Below, one piece after another: positions 11,961-24,738 of a DNA stretch of 64,000 nucleotides. A program made the position numbers and the translations under genes. Origin of the DNA: Azadirachta indica (taxonomy: Eukaryota; Streptophyta; Magnoliopsida; Sapindales; Meliaceae); the NCBI GenBank assembly GCA_022749755.1, contig CM040440.1:22803269-22867268 (forward strand), in the 5' to 3' direction. The notes beneath the pieces were generated by a model, which saw nothing but the letters and a program-made list of their open reading frames with translations, was not told the origin of the DNA and did no database searches. Position 1 is the first letter of the stretch. Each line of letters starts with the position of its first letter.

Positions 11961-12943
11961 GGTTTTGATAGGTGATATTTGTGAGTTAATCTTGCAAAAG
12001 TTGTGATATCCAGTATGGAATATGTCTGCGTCATCTCAACTTCATTGTAGCTTTTTATGGCAGGTAACGAGTATGAGAGCTAGTTGTTCGAAGTTTGCTC
12101 ATTCCTTCGAAGTGCTATTGGCCAAGCCAAATCTTTTTCTAGGTGATGAGATATCATTTCATGTAAAGCTCATGGAAAAGCTCCAATGACTTCCACGTTA
12201 GGCTTGGGATTATAGAAGACGGCAGTTTGCCTTTGATATGATTTTGGAATGAAACTAAAAAATCAAAGACGAGGAGGGAATTATAGCTTCTTTAATTTCT
12301 GCTCTTTATGGGATACCTTTGCACAGAATTCTTTGGCTTTCTAATGAGAAGTTTCAAATTGTAGTTACAAAGTATAACCAATGTACTATTCGAGAAACCA
12401 AAGAACTAAAATGTAAGAATTAAATTGAAACTCTGATTAAAACCTGAAGAATTGAATGTGTATTTTAGTCATTGACAAACAAAATCGAAGGAAAATATTA
12501 AAATAAAAAACGCTCTTTAGTTTTTCAACGTGTGATTTAACAAATCGTTGGTGTCTTTGTTTTCCACTAACCAAAGGGTTGCATAGCCATGGCCTCTTGG
12601 ACCTAACTATAGATGCGTTTAAAAATATTAGATCGATGTTTACTTTTATTTTTATTTTTAGTGAAGATCTTCTAACTTCTTGACTTGTATTTAATTTTCT
12701 TGTGATTTCAGCTGAATTGTGTGGACGCCGATCCGACGTCGTTGCAATTCAAATTTAAATAAGAAAATAACTACATGGAGTGAACCGGTATAATTTCTTA
12801 ACAGCAAGAGATAAACGTAATTTCACCGACTTATCTTCAAAGCACAAACAAAACAGAACAACCTGAGCAAACAAAATAGGATTCTGTGTTTCTCGACTCT
12901 CTTCACAACATCCACTCCGAAGAACCCTAACAAGGAAAAGGAA
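11961..12943. other. ALG12 3' region and PPR promoter
   Basis: No coding exon is seen. The left part is presumably the ALG12 3' UTR. A telo-box-like AACCCTAA lies at 12923-12930, just before the PPR start; such motifs are common in 5' leaders of plant organelle and translation genes. Confidence 0.5.
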
Positions 12944-15068
12944 ATGTTTCTCCAACCTTGTCTGCACAACCACTACAAGGTTTCTCTTTCTTCAACCCCC
13001 TCTTACTCTCAGCCTCTACCATGCAAAATTCCCACTTACACCCTTCACCAGCAAACTGTAAATCACCAGACACTCCCCAATATCAGATGCTCTTTATCAC
13101 AAGTTCACAGCTATGGAACTGTGGATTATGAGAGAAGACCCATGATCAAATGGAATGCTATATTCAGGAAAATATCTCTCATGGAGAAACCTGAACTTGA
13201 TTCTGCTTCCGTGTTGAATGAGTGGGAAAAGGGTGGCAGAAAGCTCACAAAATGGGAGCTTTGTAGGGTGGTTAAGGAGTTGAGGAAGTTCAGGCGGTAC
13301 AAGCAAGCTCTTGAGGTATAAAATAATTGAGCTTTCTTTTTGGTGTGTTCCGTTTTTGTGTTATCTGTAAATGAAATCGATGTTTACAGGCAATTGGTGG
13401 TGGAAGAAAGATTATAGCTACATAGGAAGCTCTTTGGTCTTTATCAGATATTTTTGTCTGGTCATGGTTAATGGGTAACTGTTATTTGCGGTCTGAAATT
13501 AATTTGGTTCTACTGGATCTAAACCCACCCAATGTTTCTTTGAGTTTATAGTGAATCTTCTACTTGTTTGTAGATTTACATGCCCATGAAGTTTACATTT
13601 CCTTTCAGAAACCTGATTGTGCTTGTCAACTAAAACCTTGTACAGAAAATATCTCCTGGCGATGCAGCATGTTTGCTACAAAAGATATTAATAGGCAATT
13701 GTATTGATGCCATGTGCCTATACCCAGATAACGCAATTTACCATAACTATACACTTCTGGTCTTTTTTCTCTTTTATCAATTTTTTGCTTGATAAACTTA
13801 TTATGTTGACCGATATTTCAAACATCCTACAGCTATATGACTGGATGAATAATAGAGGAGAGAGGTTCAGGCTATCTGCAAGTGATGCTGCAATTCAATT
13901 AGACCTAATTGCGAAAGTGCGTGGCGTCACTAGTGCTGAAGATTTTTTCCTAAATCTTCCTGACACTTTGAAGGATAGGAGAGTATATGGGTCTCTTCTG
14001 AATGCCTATGTACGGGCTAAAATGAGAGGAAATGCTGAACTATTGATTGACAAAATGAGAGATAAAGGTTATGCTACGCACTCACTTCCATTCAATGTGA
14101 TGATGACTTTGTATATGAACCTCAAGGAATATGATAAAGTTGAATCAGTGGTTTCAGAAATGAAGGAGAGGGGCATACGACTGGATGTATATTCTTACAA
14201 TATTTGGTTATCATCTTGCGGATCCCAAGGATCTGCGGAAAAGATGGAAGAGGTATTTGAACTGATGAAAATGGATAAAGGCGTTAATCCAAACTGGACT
14301 ACATTCAGCACAATGGCAACAATGTATATTAAGATGGGACAGATTGAAAAAGCAGAAGAGTGCTTAAGGAGGGTTGAGAGTAGAATAACTGGTCGGGATA
14401 GGATACCTTATCATTATCTCTTAAGTTTATATGGTGGTGTTGCTAATAAAGATGAGGTGTATCGGGTATGGAAGATTTACAAATCAGTTTTTCCTAGCAT
14501 TACGAATTTGGGGTACCATGCAATGATCTCTTCTTTGGCTAGGCTTGGCGATATTGAAGGGATGGAAAAGATATATGAAGAGTGGTTGTCAGTTAAATCT
14601 TCTTATGACCCTAGGATAGCAAATCTTCTAATGGGTTGGTATGTTAAAGAAGGAAATTTGGATAAAGCTGAGGTGTTCTTTAAGCACATGATCGAGGAGG
14701 GAGGAAAGCCAAATTCATCTACCTGGGAGATTCTCGCAGAAGGGAATATCAGAGAAAAGAGGATCTGGGAGGCTTTGTCTTTCTTTAAGGAAGCTTTTGC
14801 AGCGGAGGGATCCAAGAGTTGGAGGCCGAAGCCTGTAAATGTGTTGGCCTTTTTTAAACTTTGCCAAGAAGAATCTGATACAGAAAGTAAGGACTCTTTG
14901 GTGGAATTGTTGCGACAACCAGGTTACCGTAGAGAGAGAGATTACATGTTACTCATTGGGTTATCTGATAAAACTACTGCAAGTGGTGACAATAATAGCA
15001 CTGACAATAACAATGAGGGCGATGAAGATTCTGACGTGCTTCTTAGCCAACTTCAGACTAGCTTGTAA
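12944..15068 (+). CDS. P-class pentatricopeptide repeat protein (At1g02150-like)
   Basis: There are two exons, 12944-13315 and 13833-15068, in phase 0, giving 535 aa. The first ~60 residues are Ser/Thr/Pro-rich with few acidic residues and an IRCS word, consistent with an organelle transit peptide. The rest is a run of degenerate 35-residue PPR motifs, for example around SLPFNVMMTLYMNLKEYDKV, DVYSYNIWLSSCGSQGSAEK and NWTTFSTMATMYIKMGQIEK, so it should bind organellar RNA. There is no E, DYW or SMR extension. The end is acidic and Asn/Asp-rich. I recognise it as very close to Arabidopsis At1g02150; the RNA target is unknown. The intron (13316-13832) has GTATAA/ACAG ends. Confidence 0.92.
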
Positions 15069-17454
15069 TTCATCTGCTTTATATCTTCAAAAAATACTTG
15101 ATCTGAAGCTGGAACGACAAATATTCAGTGAATCGGATCCTTTAGCGCAATGGTTTTTTATCGGGTGGTCTCATCTTTCCATTGCGGCAATGAAGTGCTG
15201 AAAATAATTGCTCTCACAGTAGCCAGCAATATGGAACTCGAAAATCTCCAATGGTGTAGAAGTGTGAAGTTAAAGCTCCATAGAAAGAGTCATCTACTTC
15301 CATGGGGCTAAAATCATATTACCTTTTTCTCCTGTAATGATTTTTGGATTATAGAATTTCGCGTTAGGCCTACGATTGGTCGATTTTAGTGCCGCTTCCA
15401 TTTTCGTTCTGTTGGAATTGGGCAAATTCGGTCATTCTCTCAATACCTGAAAGCCGATTGCAAATGGGAGTCCAATTATATGGGCTTAAGATATGCTGAT
15501 CTAAATGATCATGAGATGATATCCTTCGTCTACCCGACTTGCTCACGCGGTCAAATTTAAGCCGCTTAATTCAATTCATTATTTAACGACTGATTTTCCA
15601 CTGGGTTCTGTAAATCCTGTTTTCTTGAAAAAACTGGCTTCCTTTTAACTTAATGATAAAATCCAATTACTATCAATAAACTACTTGACAAAATAAGCCG
15701 TCGGCGACATAAAAAAAAAAAGCTCCGTTAGCACGTGCTGCACGAATCAAGTAACCCAATTTACATTCGATTTTGATGTCGACGTGGGCTGCTCTTATTA
15801 AATTCTTAATATGTAATATTTATTTATTTATTTATTTATATATTTTTATAATAAAGCTTTTTTCTATTGTATTTTATTTATTGTGTAGTAGGAAATTATA
15901 CGGGTCGCAATTAGCAAGGAAGAGGGTCACATGGGACAGCACATGGTTGGGAATACAGATACGTACATGATGCAACAGATACCTTTTTCTTCTACCCCCG
16001 ATTGAATACAAATTCACACAACACACAATTGCGTGTTGCTTCTCGCAAGATATGCTTTACTCTTGTTTTACTCTAACAACAGCGTGCTTCCAGCTTGTCA
16101 ACTTCTTTCTCTACTCCTCTTACCAAACATGCCCTTCACACTCGTCCTTTCTTAATATATGTATCGAAGTCCAACTGTTATTATTGTGGCCCAAGTCTAA
16201 TTAGCTACAATAAAAAATGTCTTTGATTATAGAAATTGTGAATTGAGACCTTGATAAATATCATATTATTTGTGATAAATTTTTTTTTGAAACATCGTGA
16301 ATTATTATTTTTATTATCAAAAATAAAATTGATTAATTTCAAAGTGAATATATGTTAGCAAAAATGCATCCGATGGATGTGATCATAATTTGATGAGCAT
16401 GTCTCAGCTAGGATTAATTCTTTATAGTGAAATCGTAGATATGGGTCCAAAAACCAAAAAAAATCGTAGATGTGGGGTATTTTGGTCAATTCAAAAAAAT
16501 TCAGAAGTGCTGCAAAAGACAAAGCTGAAAGGAGATAACTCGGTCGTTGCCAGCATGTTAGAAGTTGGTAGTTAAAAAAGACTTCAAAAAGAAAGTGACA
16601 TATTACTGTAAAGTCACGTCTTTATTTTTATTTTTATTTTTTAACTATAATTTTATTTTCTGCCTGAGTTGGCGTTCATTCAATTGTAAAATTAAGTCGC
16701 AGTTTTACCAAATTTAATGGTCAAATTATTATGCGCCGAAAATAAAAAAATAACCTTCATTTTTTTTCCATTGAAACATGAAGTTTGGTGTTGGGTTTGC
16801 AGACAGATTACACAACTCGACTCAGGATTTTTCATCTGGTAGCATGCTTTGAATCCAACTTATGCACCAAATAAAAATGTACAATTATATATTATATAAT
16901 GTGTATATTTAGACAGAAAGCAGCATATACTTTTTATTCTATGGACCAACATAACATAACATAAGAATTAACAAATCCATGTTATGTCACCAATTTTGCA
17001 TATATGGATTATTCATAACACATGCAAGATCTCACTCCGGCAATTGGCAAATGTGAAGTGGAACCCACAAACTAAAATCACAAAAAATAAATTTCCCACA
17101 TGTAATCACATGATGGGTATGGCATGCCATTTTCTATTGCCGCGAAGTGAATCACCCCAAACACTTAAACCATTTCATTTCGTCTCTGTTTTTCTTTTTA
17201 AATAAAAGACACTAATCCCATTATAAAAAAGGCGACCCTTTTTATTCCCTCTTTCACAGATTAAACTTCGAAATTTAATGATCATTCAGACCCCACAATT
17301 TGCTTTGGTATCCCCAAGTCACAATTCAAATTGCTGAGGGCACTTTCGTCAACAAAAGTTGTGCTCTTTTAACGACCACCTTCCCTGTTTTATTATTATG
17401 CAATACCCCCCATTGTAAAAACTCAGACTTAGAGCAGAAAAATTTTGTTTGTCA
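15069..17454. other. Intergenic: PPR 3' region and cyclin promoter
   Basis: No gene is seen. A palindromic G-box AGCACGTGCT lies near 15730. AT-rich runs and short ORFs have no family likeness. Confidence 0.5.
17222..17230 (+). promoter_or_regulatory. Candidate TATA box for the cyclin gene
   Basis: TATAAAAAA lies about 230 bp before the cyclin ATG, followed by a pyrimidine-rich stretch suited to a leader. Position and sequence fit, but no transcript start is shown. Confidence 0.4.
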
Positions 17455-18685
17455 ATGGCAGAATTAGAGAACCCAAATGTGATGACAAAGCTCATAAATT
17501 TTCTCTCTTCTATGCTTCAAAGGGTCTCCGAGTCCAACGACATTAACTGTCGGTTTCAGCCTCAGAAACTCTCTGTATTTCATGGCCTAAGTCGTCCCTC
17601 CATCTCAATTCAAAGCTACTTACACAGAATTCTCAAGTATGCAAATTGTAGTCCCTCTTGCTTCATTGTTGCTTATGTTTATCTCGATCGGTTTGCTCAA
17701 AGGCAACCCTCGTTGCCAATCAATTCTTTCAATGTTCATCGCTTGCTTATCACCAGTGTTATGGTTGCTGCAAAGTTCATGGACGATATGTAAGTTCATA
17801 TATATATAAATATATATTTTTGTTTCTTACTTATGAATTCTTGATTCTGATATCTAAATCTCCGTTTCTTTCTGTTCTGCATATAAGATTCTTGTAATTG
17901 TTTTGTCCTCATGGCTGTAATTGCATGTAAAAATTGGGGTTCTTGATAAGTCCTTTGCAGGATTAATTTTCTTTCCATGAACGTGAAAATCCTCCTGTTT
18001 TTTGATCTGGGTTTGGTTTTTTGCGTTGTTATCTCTAGAATTTTCGTAAATTTTTAGAAATTTGGCAATTATCTTGAATTTTCAAGGAAATATTCTGTTT
18101 CCAAAATCTAGCTAAATCCAGTCATGTGAAACCTTGGTTGTCTTCCATACAAAGGGCCAAAATTCATATGAAGTATGAGATGTTCAGAAAATGTGCAAAA
18201 AGTTTAAAACCAATAACTTCTTTTGCCACTACATGTGCAGATTGTAGATCCCTTTTTTTTTTTTTTTTTTGGTGTTTTCATAATTCAAATTATGGATAAT
18301 ATAGGAAAGTAATTTTGCACTTTGACTTTAACCCCACTAAGTCTATTTCTTTCTTTCTGTTTTTCAAATAATTTTCAGGTATTACAACAATGCATACTAT
18401 GCAAAAGTTGGAGGAATCAGCACAACAGAAATGAACTTTCTTGAATTAGACTTTCTATTTGGCTTGGGCTTCCACTTAAATATCACTCCCAGCACATTCC
18501 ACACTTACTGTACGTATCTCCAAAGAGAAATGTTGCTGCAACCTTCTATAAATATTGCAGAATCATCCTTAAGCACTGGAAGATCAATGAAAATCCACTT
18601 GTGTTTCAATGAAGATGAAAACACACCACATCAAAAGCATCAGCAACCACAACAACAGCAGCAACAGCAACAACTAGCAGTTTAA
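17455..18685 (+). CDS. U/P-type cyclin (cyclin-U4-1-like)
   Basis: There are two exons, 17455-17789 and 18379-18685. The split Met codon (AT|G) closes the frame, giving 213 aa (Arabidopsis CYCU4;1 is about 202). The single cyclin-box region spans roughly residues 40-150. It has the PHO80-like words SISIQSYLHRILKYANCSPS, VAYVYLDRF, LLITSVMVAAKFMDD and YYNNAYYAKVGGIS, and the EMNFLELDFLFGLGF helix. These cyclins pair with CDKA-type kinases and have been linked to cell division and phosphate or brassinosteroid signalling. The C-terminus ends in a Gln-rich tail from CAA/CAG repeats, variable in the family. ATG 17455 is the first in frame. Confidence 0.93.
18249..18271 (+). repeat. Poly-T run in cyclin intron
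   Basis: About 22 T residues lie within intron 17790-18378, some 100 nt before the acceptor. They may be part of an extended polypyrimidine region. Confidence 0.85.
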
Positions 18686-21229
18686 GCTTTTTAATGCAGC
18701 AATTTATTTATTAGTGTAGATAGATAATAGAGATAGCGATTCTGGTTTACATATTGAACTCATAAGTTTGTGCTCCAAACTCTGTTATTTTTTATTTATT
18801 TATTTATTTATTTGTATGTCTTTTGCTTTCTGGGTTTTGGATTTCAAAGCATTTGGTATATGTACAGATGGGAGTTTCTTCTTTACAGTCTGGCTAGGTA
18901 TTAAAATTAATCTCTTATGTAAATTAATTGCTTGATAATTTGTGCTTATCCATGTTGTAGATTCTCATGTAACTTTTTTGGGGTTGTCATGGAAAAGTTT
19001 CAGGGTTGCAAATTGGGAAAGAAAATGAGTGGTGGGTAGGTCAAGGTGAGGAAAGAATAATGTACAAGGAGTACAAATTTTTGTTGGGGTTATTTTAACA
19101 ACATGTTCCTTGTTGACAGTTGTAATGATTCTTCAAAGGGGGACATAGAACATGTGCAATCACAGATGAGGTGTTTTGGACTTTGGAAAGACGTACGGCA
19201 AGGGAGAGATCAGCACTTTGTTCGATTTGCAAATTGCAATATCGCAATTTGGTAGGCGTAGTCGTAGATGATCAGCTAAAACAACCCAAATTTTCTTTTG
19301 TTTGATAAAGCTTGCATTGTGCATGCAACACAATGTCAAATGAAACCAGAGTCCAAGGTTGAGATGAATTCAAAAAATTTACTTACTTACATACATATCA
19401 TGAATTTATATTTACCTTTTAAATAGAAAGTCTAGCTTGGCTTTGGAATGTGTCCACTTTTTTTTTTTTTTTTTTTAAGAAAAAATTATAACATTTGGGT
19501 TTTTTTTTTAATGTTTTTGTAAATAAAAGATATAATTCTTTCATTTATATCATTGAGTAACAAAGACAACTTACTGTTAGTGTGTGGAGTCACACGTGCC
19601 CATCATGATTTAACTATTTTTTATAAAAGTAACAAAATAGGATAAAAAATAGGTAAAATTAAAAAAAATTAAAATCTAATGACGCCGATAGAAATTTACT
19701 CGAAGTCAGTCATTAATAGCGGATGGTGGACGACAATGGCGACAATAGCAAATTAATTTTTTTTATTCACAAGGTCAATTTCTTAACTTCATTTTTTTAT
19801 ATAGCATATTATTCATCAAACTTCAAATAGTTGCAGGTAGGTCTCAAATACTACTATCTTGAGGCCCGCTTCCAGTTGTATGGGACTTATTTGTTCTATT
19901 AAAAAGCCATTCAAGAGTATTATGTAAAGAATCTTAAAAGGTTATTTTTTTCGATAATTAAATAACGGTAGGATGTACTAAGATATTTTAAAATAATCAG
20001 AGGTATCGAGTAATTAATCCAAATTTAAGGGGTATCTGTCATTCTCCATAAATTTCAGATTCCACCTGTGCTCAAATATGTCTTTCACCTTGCATAACCA
20101 AATTTCTTTATTTATATTTAAATTTTGACCACATCAACATTTCATAGTACTAAAAGTATAAATTTCATTTACACAAATTAATATAAGAATATTTTATTAT
20201 TACATGTGTCATATCATTTATTTGCTTTTACTCTTTTGTCAAGTCACATATGTAACAATCATATAACACCAACTCTACAAATTTATATGAATGAGTTTAT
20301 ATATAAATATTCGCAACCTAGTATGAAAACGTATGTTTAGGTAACGATATTTATTTGTTATAAATAGATAAATAATGTTCATATTTGTTAAAAATACAAA
20401 AATTATAGGACTTGGATGTTATTGTTATATATACTAAAGTCAGATATATAACATAGTGCTGGCTTCTGGTTTTTACGTCCGATCAGATATATACTATACA
20501 GTACATGATAAATCTTGCAACATGCTTCTAGTTCTAGAATAATGAAGGTGAACAGCTACGTCGTCTCAACTACCAGGAAATTTATTTTTTATCCTTTGTT
20601 GTTCTCAGGACTTTTCTCTTTTTAATAAAAAAAATTGCATCGAAAATTGGATATTCATTAACGTTTGACTTCAAAAGGCCACTTGTATGTAATATAAACA
20701 AGACTCAACTTTAAGCAATATACTTAATTATATGTAGTGCAGTCATTGACGTACCAAATTGTATATAGAGAAAACAAATAGAAAATGCTTTCGTGCAATG
20801 AAGATCTGATAGGGGGAACCCTTTAAATTGGTCAACAAATTTATTGCATTAAGATCCCGGAATTATTTTTTATTTTTGCCCGGGAATCCACTTTAGTTTC
20901 AATCTCTTAATGCTGAGGCCTATCTGTTGACGAATAATGTGATTACAAGAGTTATTCAAACGTAGAGTGTTAATTGTTAAGTAATAAATTTTTAACACGG
21001 GTAAAATGAAAATGACAAGAAGACAAGAGTTGCAACTCCAATGTACCGTATCGTCTTCTAATTTGTGAGAAACATTATCATGATCTGAATTGATGTGAAG
21101 AAACCGACAGAGTTGAAAAACAAGAAGAAAGTGTAAGATACCCAGCTCTTCGATCCCATGATTGTCGTCCCTACAAATATTGGTTTATTAGCGATTCTGG
21201 TGTGATTGTTATTGTTAATCAGCCCAGAA
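18686..21229. other. Intergenic, AT-rich
   Basis: It holds a poly-T run near 19460 and scattered short ORFs with no family likeness. A heat-shock-element-like TTCTAGTTCTAGAA lies near 20526. No gene is supported. Confidence 0.5.
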
Positions 21230-21237
21230 CTATCTTC

Positions 21238-22326
21238 CTACCACACACCGCCTGGTGGGAGGGCTGAGCACAGCTTGATAAGTTGTGGTTACAATAAGTG
21301 TTGCTATCACCAGCAGTATGTTGCGCACATCATTTGGAGATTTATCTGTCTTGTACCTGAAGTAATCTTGCCAACGAGGACGACGACGATTTTCTGCATG
21401 CGCATCAGGAGATTCTGTTGCTGCTGATTGTTGATCGTTTGGTTGTGTATAATTGTTTGCTGGTGGTATGAAAGTTTGAATTTCCGATGCTCTCATTCCT
21501 CCTGCTTGCCGAAGAATATACTCAATTTCCCAATTTCCAACTCCATTTTGTGACGGTTGTAACACATCATATGCTGTGAAACCTTTCAAATTCAAAGAGT
21601 TTACTTCCACTATAGCTTCTAAAATCACTTCGTTAAGCACAAAATCAATCACCTATTCATCACACTTTTAACATAGATTAGCAGGAATTAATTAAAGAAA
21701 AAAAAAAGTGATAATTAAGAAAATAAATAATATAAATAAATTAACATGCCTCGTAATGTTTGCTGCACACAGCAAGATGCGAGATTGTATTGCCATAACT
21801 GTCATTCTTGTTTAAGACATCTAACTTGTTAAACTGTTTAAAATGTTCTACCGAGGCTGTAAACGCATCAAACTGGAAGTTCTTGACACCGAGATGAAGT
21901 GCTGTTTCTCCTCGAGCTGTAACATGGTCAACAGATTCGGCACAAGCAGAAAGTAATTCAGAAATGATCTGAATTCTACCTTTGATCGCTGCACAATGAA
22001 GAGGGATTCTTTTTTCTCTGCCTTTGAGAAGGCAAATATCGTTGCCTACTTTTAACAATTCCCTTACAATCTCAATGTGCCCCATAGCTGATGCTAAGTG
22101 TAATGGGCTAAATCCGTCTTGGTTCAGTTTTCTGGCAGAATTTTTGCTCAACTTTAGGATTTCTTTTACAAAATCTATATAGGTTGCCGCCGATGCAAGC
22201 AATGTATAATGGAGTGTCTCCTCCGACAACCGCGCCAACGTCGAGAATTGTGGGATTGGCTTTCGCCAGTCTGAGCAAGTAATCCACATTTCGCGTCCGA
22301 GCAGCCTCAAACAAACTCTGGTCCAT
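21238..22326 (-). pseudogene. Ankyrin-repeat/PGG-domain protein, frameshifted
   Basis: This belongs to the plant ITN1/ACD6-like family (ankyrin repeats followed by a membrane PGG domain, involved in defence and stress signalling). It starts MDQSLFEAARTRN at 22326. The ankyrin frame is lost near 22182: DTPLYIACIGGN ends in one frame and IDFVKEILKLSKNSARK follows one base over. Repeats continue to 21750. They join the exon starting 21652 (KHYE then VIDFV) across an intron whose donor would be GC (GCATGT), not GT. In the PGG domain SPNDVRNILLVIATLIVTTT is intact, but SPP and GGVW are one base out of frame, and a stop follows GGVW, removing the later membrane helices. Two frameshifts and truncation make a pseudogene most likely. 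Confidence 0.82.
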
Positions 22327-23688
22327 TCTGTCCAACCTTGGAACAAACTGATTATCAGTAGTCAGTAGATGAAAATGTCGTGACTTAGCTGACTGAAAGG
22401 GAAATACAGAAAACCAAAACATAGTATTTCTTCCGACAAGTATGATTTCCGGAATTTGTGATCAATCAATACTGCCGTTATAATAACAGAGTTGCTGCTA
22501 ATTAGAATACTAAAAGGGGTGAAATCCCAAATGGGTTTCGATTTGAATGCATCAACAATATATTCCAAAAACTATTACCAGTTGGTCAGAGCACTGTTGC
22601 ATCATTTTCATGGAATTATAATCGTAAGTCCCTTATTCATTGCGTTTTTTTTTTTTTTTCGACAAAAGCAACAGAAATCGGATTTGTTAAACCCATTCGT
22701 GTGCTTGAGCCCAATCTCGGCACATCATTAACTTGGGCCTAACGTACGAAGAGAACTATGTGTATAAATTAATGGGCCTTAGTTAGGCCCCTCCCAGCGG
22801 GACAAACCTTGACCCCATATGTCGGAGGTTAAATACAACCAAATTCCAATCCCAAATTGGCCTTGGATTCTCAGCACTTTCTTCAAGTAAAGAGCTGGGG
22901 ACACCCAAAAAGTTGTTCATCTTAACTCGCCTCCCTGGCTAGCGGCAGCACTACCACTGCCACTACTCCACTCCACATACAGCAAACAATCCTTCCTCTT
23001 TCCCTTTGTCATAAGTGCAGCCCCCCACCCAAAATTTTAAAAAAAAAAAAAAAAAAAAAAAATCAGACCCCAACTATGTTTTTCTTTTTTGTCCCAAAAA
23101 AAAAAAAAAGAGACACCTCTCTCTCCCGCACGCTGTCTCTCTCTCCAATCTTTTCTCATCTAATCCAGCAGTCAAACCAAACCGCACGCCACCACCACGC
23201 AAAATGTAAATATGACAAGCCAATTACCACCTAACTCCACAACCCACCGCACAGGGTGGGGTGGGTTACGCTAGTATTTCTCAACCCCCCGATTATTTTT
23301 TTTTTTAAAATAATAACAATAATAATAATAATAATACAAATAATAATAATTGGACAACAGCAACAGCAACAGCAACAATGCGGCCAAAGTCAGAAAGTGG
23401 ACCTGGGTCTGGGTGCGCAACCCATCACCCACGGCGCACTTTAGCCACCAACCTCCCCCCCCACCCATCACACCTAAGCGGTGGTCTCATCCAACTTCCT
23501 TCTACTCGCGTAGATCTCAAAATCAGCCGCACAATCCTCCTTTACACATTCAATATGTCCACCACAACCACAACCACAACCACCACCACCACCACCTTTT
23601 ATTTTCTTCCTCTCTCTTTTCCTCTCCTCCTTTTCCATTCCTAACTTACACACACCCCCTCCTGTCCTTATTCTACACCCTATACGGC
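22327..23688. other. Divergent spacer between ANK pseudogene and trihelix gene
   Basis: The spacer contains TGGGCC/AGGCCC words near 22733-22790 (site-II-like), poly-A runs at about 23037-23062 and 23095-23109, CT-rich tracts and an AAT run. These look like promoter and leader sequence for the trihelix gene. An 88-codon upstream ORF is listed separately. Confidence 0.5.
23378..23644 (+). promoter_or_regulatory. Candidate 88-codon upstream ORF of the trihelix gene
   Basis: It opens at ATG 23378 after a CAA/CAG run and stops at 23642-23644, 44 nt before the main ATG at 23689, in a different frame. It includes a run of 12 Thr codons from (ACC)n. If the transcript begins upstream of 23378 it would be translated first and could damp main-frame translation. 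Whether the leader extends that far cannot be told here. Confidence 0.35.
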
Positions 23689-24738
23689 ATGTCGTCTCCC
23701 ACTCCTCAAGATCCGACCTCTCAAGAAACCTCAACTCCTTTACCTCTCCCTGCGCCGCCGTTACAGCCGCCGCCTGTCAACCCTCGTCGTCTCCCGCCGC
23801 CGTGTTGGTCTCACGATGAAACAGTCGCCTTGATCGACGCCTACCGTGACAAGTGGTACGCCCTCCGACGTGGTAATCTCAAGGCGACGCATTGGCAAGA
23901 AGTCGCCGACGCTGTTGGTCGACGATGTCCTGCAGCCTCCCCGCCGAAGACCGCCGTTCAGTGCCGTCACAAGATGGAGAAGCTTCGAAAACGATATCGT
24001 ACGGAGATCCAGCGCGCTAAATCGATGCCGCTCTCGAGATTTTCGTCGTCTTGGGTGCACTTCAAGAGGATGGACGCGATGGAGAAAGGTCCATCGGTGA
24101 AACCGGATTATAATTCGGATAGCCAAGATGAAGATGATAACGATGAAGAAGATGATGAAGATTTGAATCAAGATATGTACCAAGAGCGATCGAATTTTAA
24201 AAACGGAGTCGTTAATACGAGGAGCGTTCATAATTTGTATCGCAACGGAGTTAATACTGGACCCGGTAGTGGTGGAAGTAGTGGGTTTAGAATTAGAATT
24301 CCCACCGGAGTTAGTATAGCTCAGCCGGCGCCAAAGATTTATGCGAAGATGGGAACAAATCTTAACCCTAACGCTAACCTAAATTCTAATTTCAATCAGA
24401 AACCCAATTTTGGGTCACCGGCATCGGCTTCGGGGTCAGGGTTGAATTATGGGACGAGGGTTTTGAGAGGATGCGAAGATACGGCGACGGGGAAGAGAGA
24501 GAGGGAGCCCGTGGTGGCAGAGATGGTGGCGGCGATAAAGATGTTGGGAGATGGGTTTGTTAGAATGGAGCAGATGAAGATGGAGATGGCAAGAGAGATT
24601 GAAACTATGCGGATGGAAATGGAGATGAAGCGTACAGAAATGATTTTGGAGTCGCAGCAGCGGATTGTGGAGGCCTTTGCTAAGGCTGTTTCGGAGAAGA
24701 GTAAGAAAGCAAAAAGAATGCCTGAGCCTGAATCTTAG
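23689..24738 (+). CDS. Trihelix transcription factor, SIP1/ASIL clade
   Basis: This is a single-exon gene of 349 aa. A Pro-rich N-terminus precedes the trihelix (Myb/SANT-like) DNA-binding domain at about residues 39-110, with the expected aromatic positions (PCWSHDETVALIDAYRDKW, ATHWQEVADAV, TAVQCRHKMEKLRKRYR). Residues about 142-165 are strongly acidic. Residues about 275-349 form the Met/Glu/Lys-rich coiled coil typical of the SIP1 clade. It should act in the nucleus as a GT-element-binding regulator, often a repressor. The frame is open 113 codons upstream, but 23689 is its first ATG and gives a normal family N-terminus. Closest remembered relatives are Arabidopsis At2g44730 and At3g24490. 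Confidence 0.9.
   Translation: MSSPTPQDPTSQETSTPLPLPAPPLQPPPVNPRRLPPPCWSHDETVALIDAYRDKWYALRRGNLKATHWQEVADAVGRRCPAASPPKTAVQCRHKMEKLRKRYRTEIQRAKSMPLSRFSSSWVHFKRMDAMEKGPSVKPDYNSDSQDEDDNDEEDDEDLNQDMYQERSNFKNGVVNTRSVHNLYRNGVNTGPGSGGSSGFRIRIPTGVSIAQPAPKIYAKMGTNLNPNANLNSNFNQKPNFGSPASASGSGLNYGTRVLRGCEDTATGKREREPVVAEMVAAIKMLGDGFVRMEQMKMEMAREIETMRMEMEMKRTEMILESQQRIVEAFAKAVSEKSKKAKRMPEPES

Noticed and set aside
23350..23688. N-terminal extension of the trihelix protein
   Set aside because: The frame is open but has no ATG before 23689, and the added residues are translated leader repeats.
23474..24231. Long minus-strand ORFs opposite the trihelix gene
   Set aside because: They are mirror frames of a GC-rich exon with no family likeness; the plus strand encodes a clear trihelix domain.
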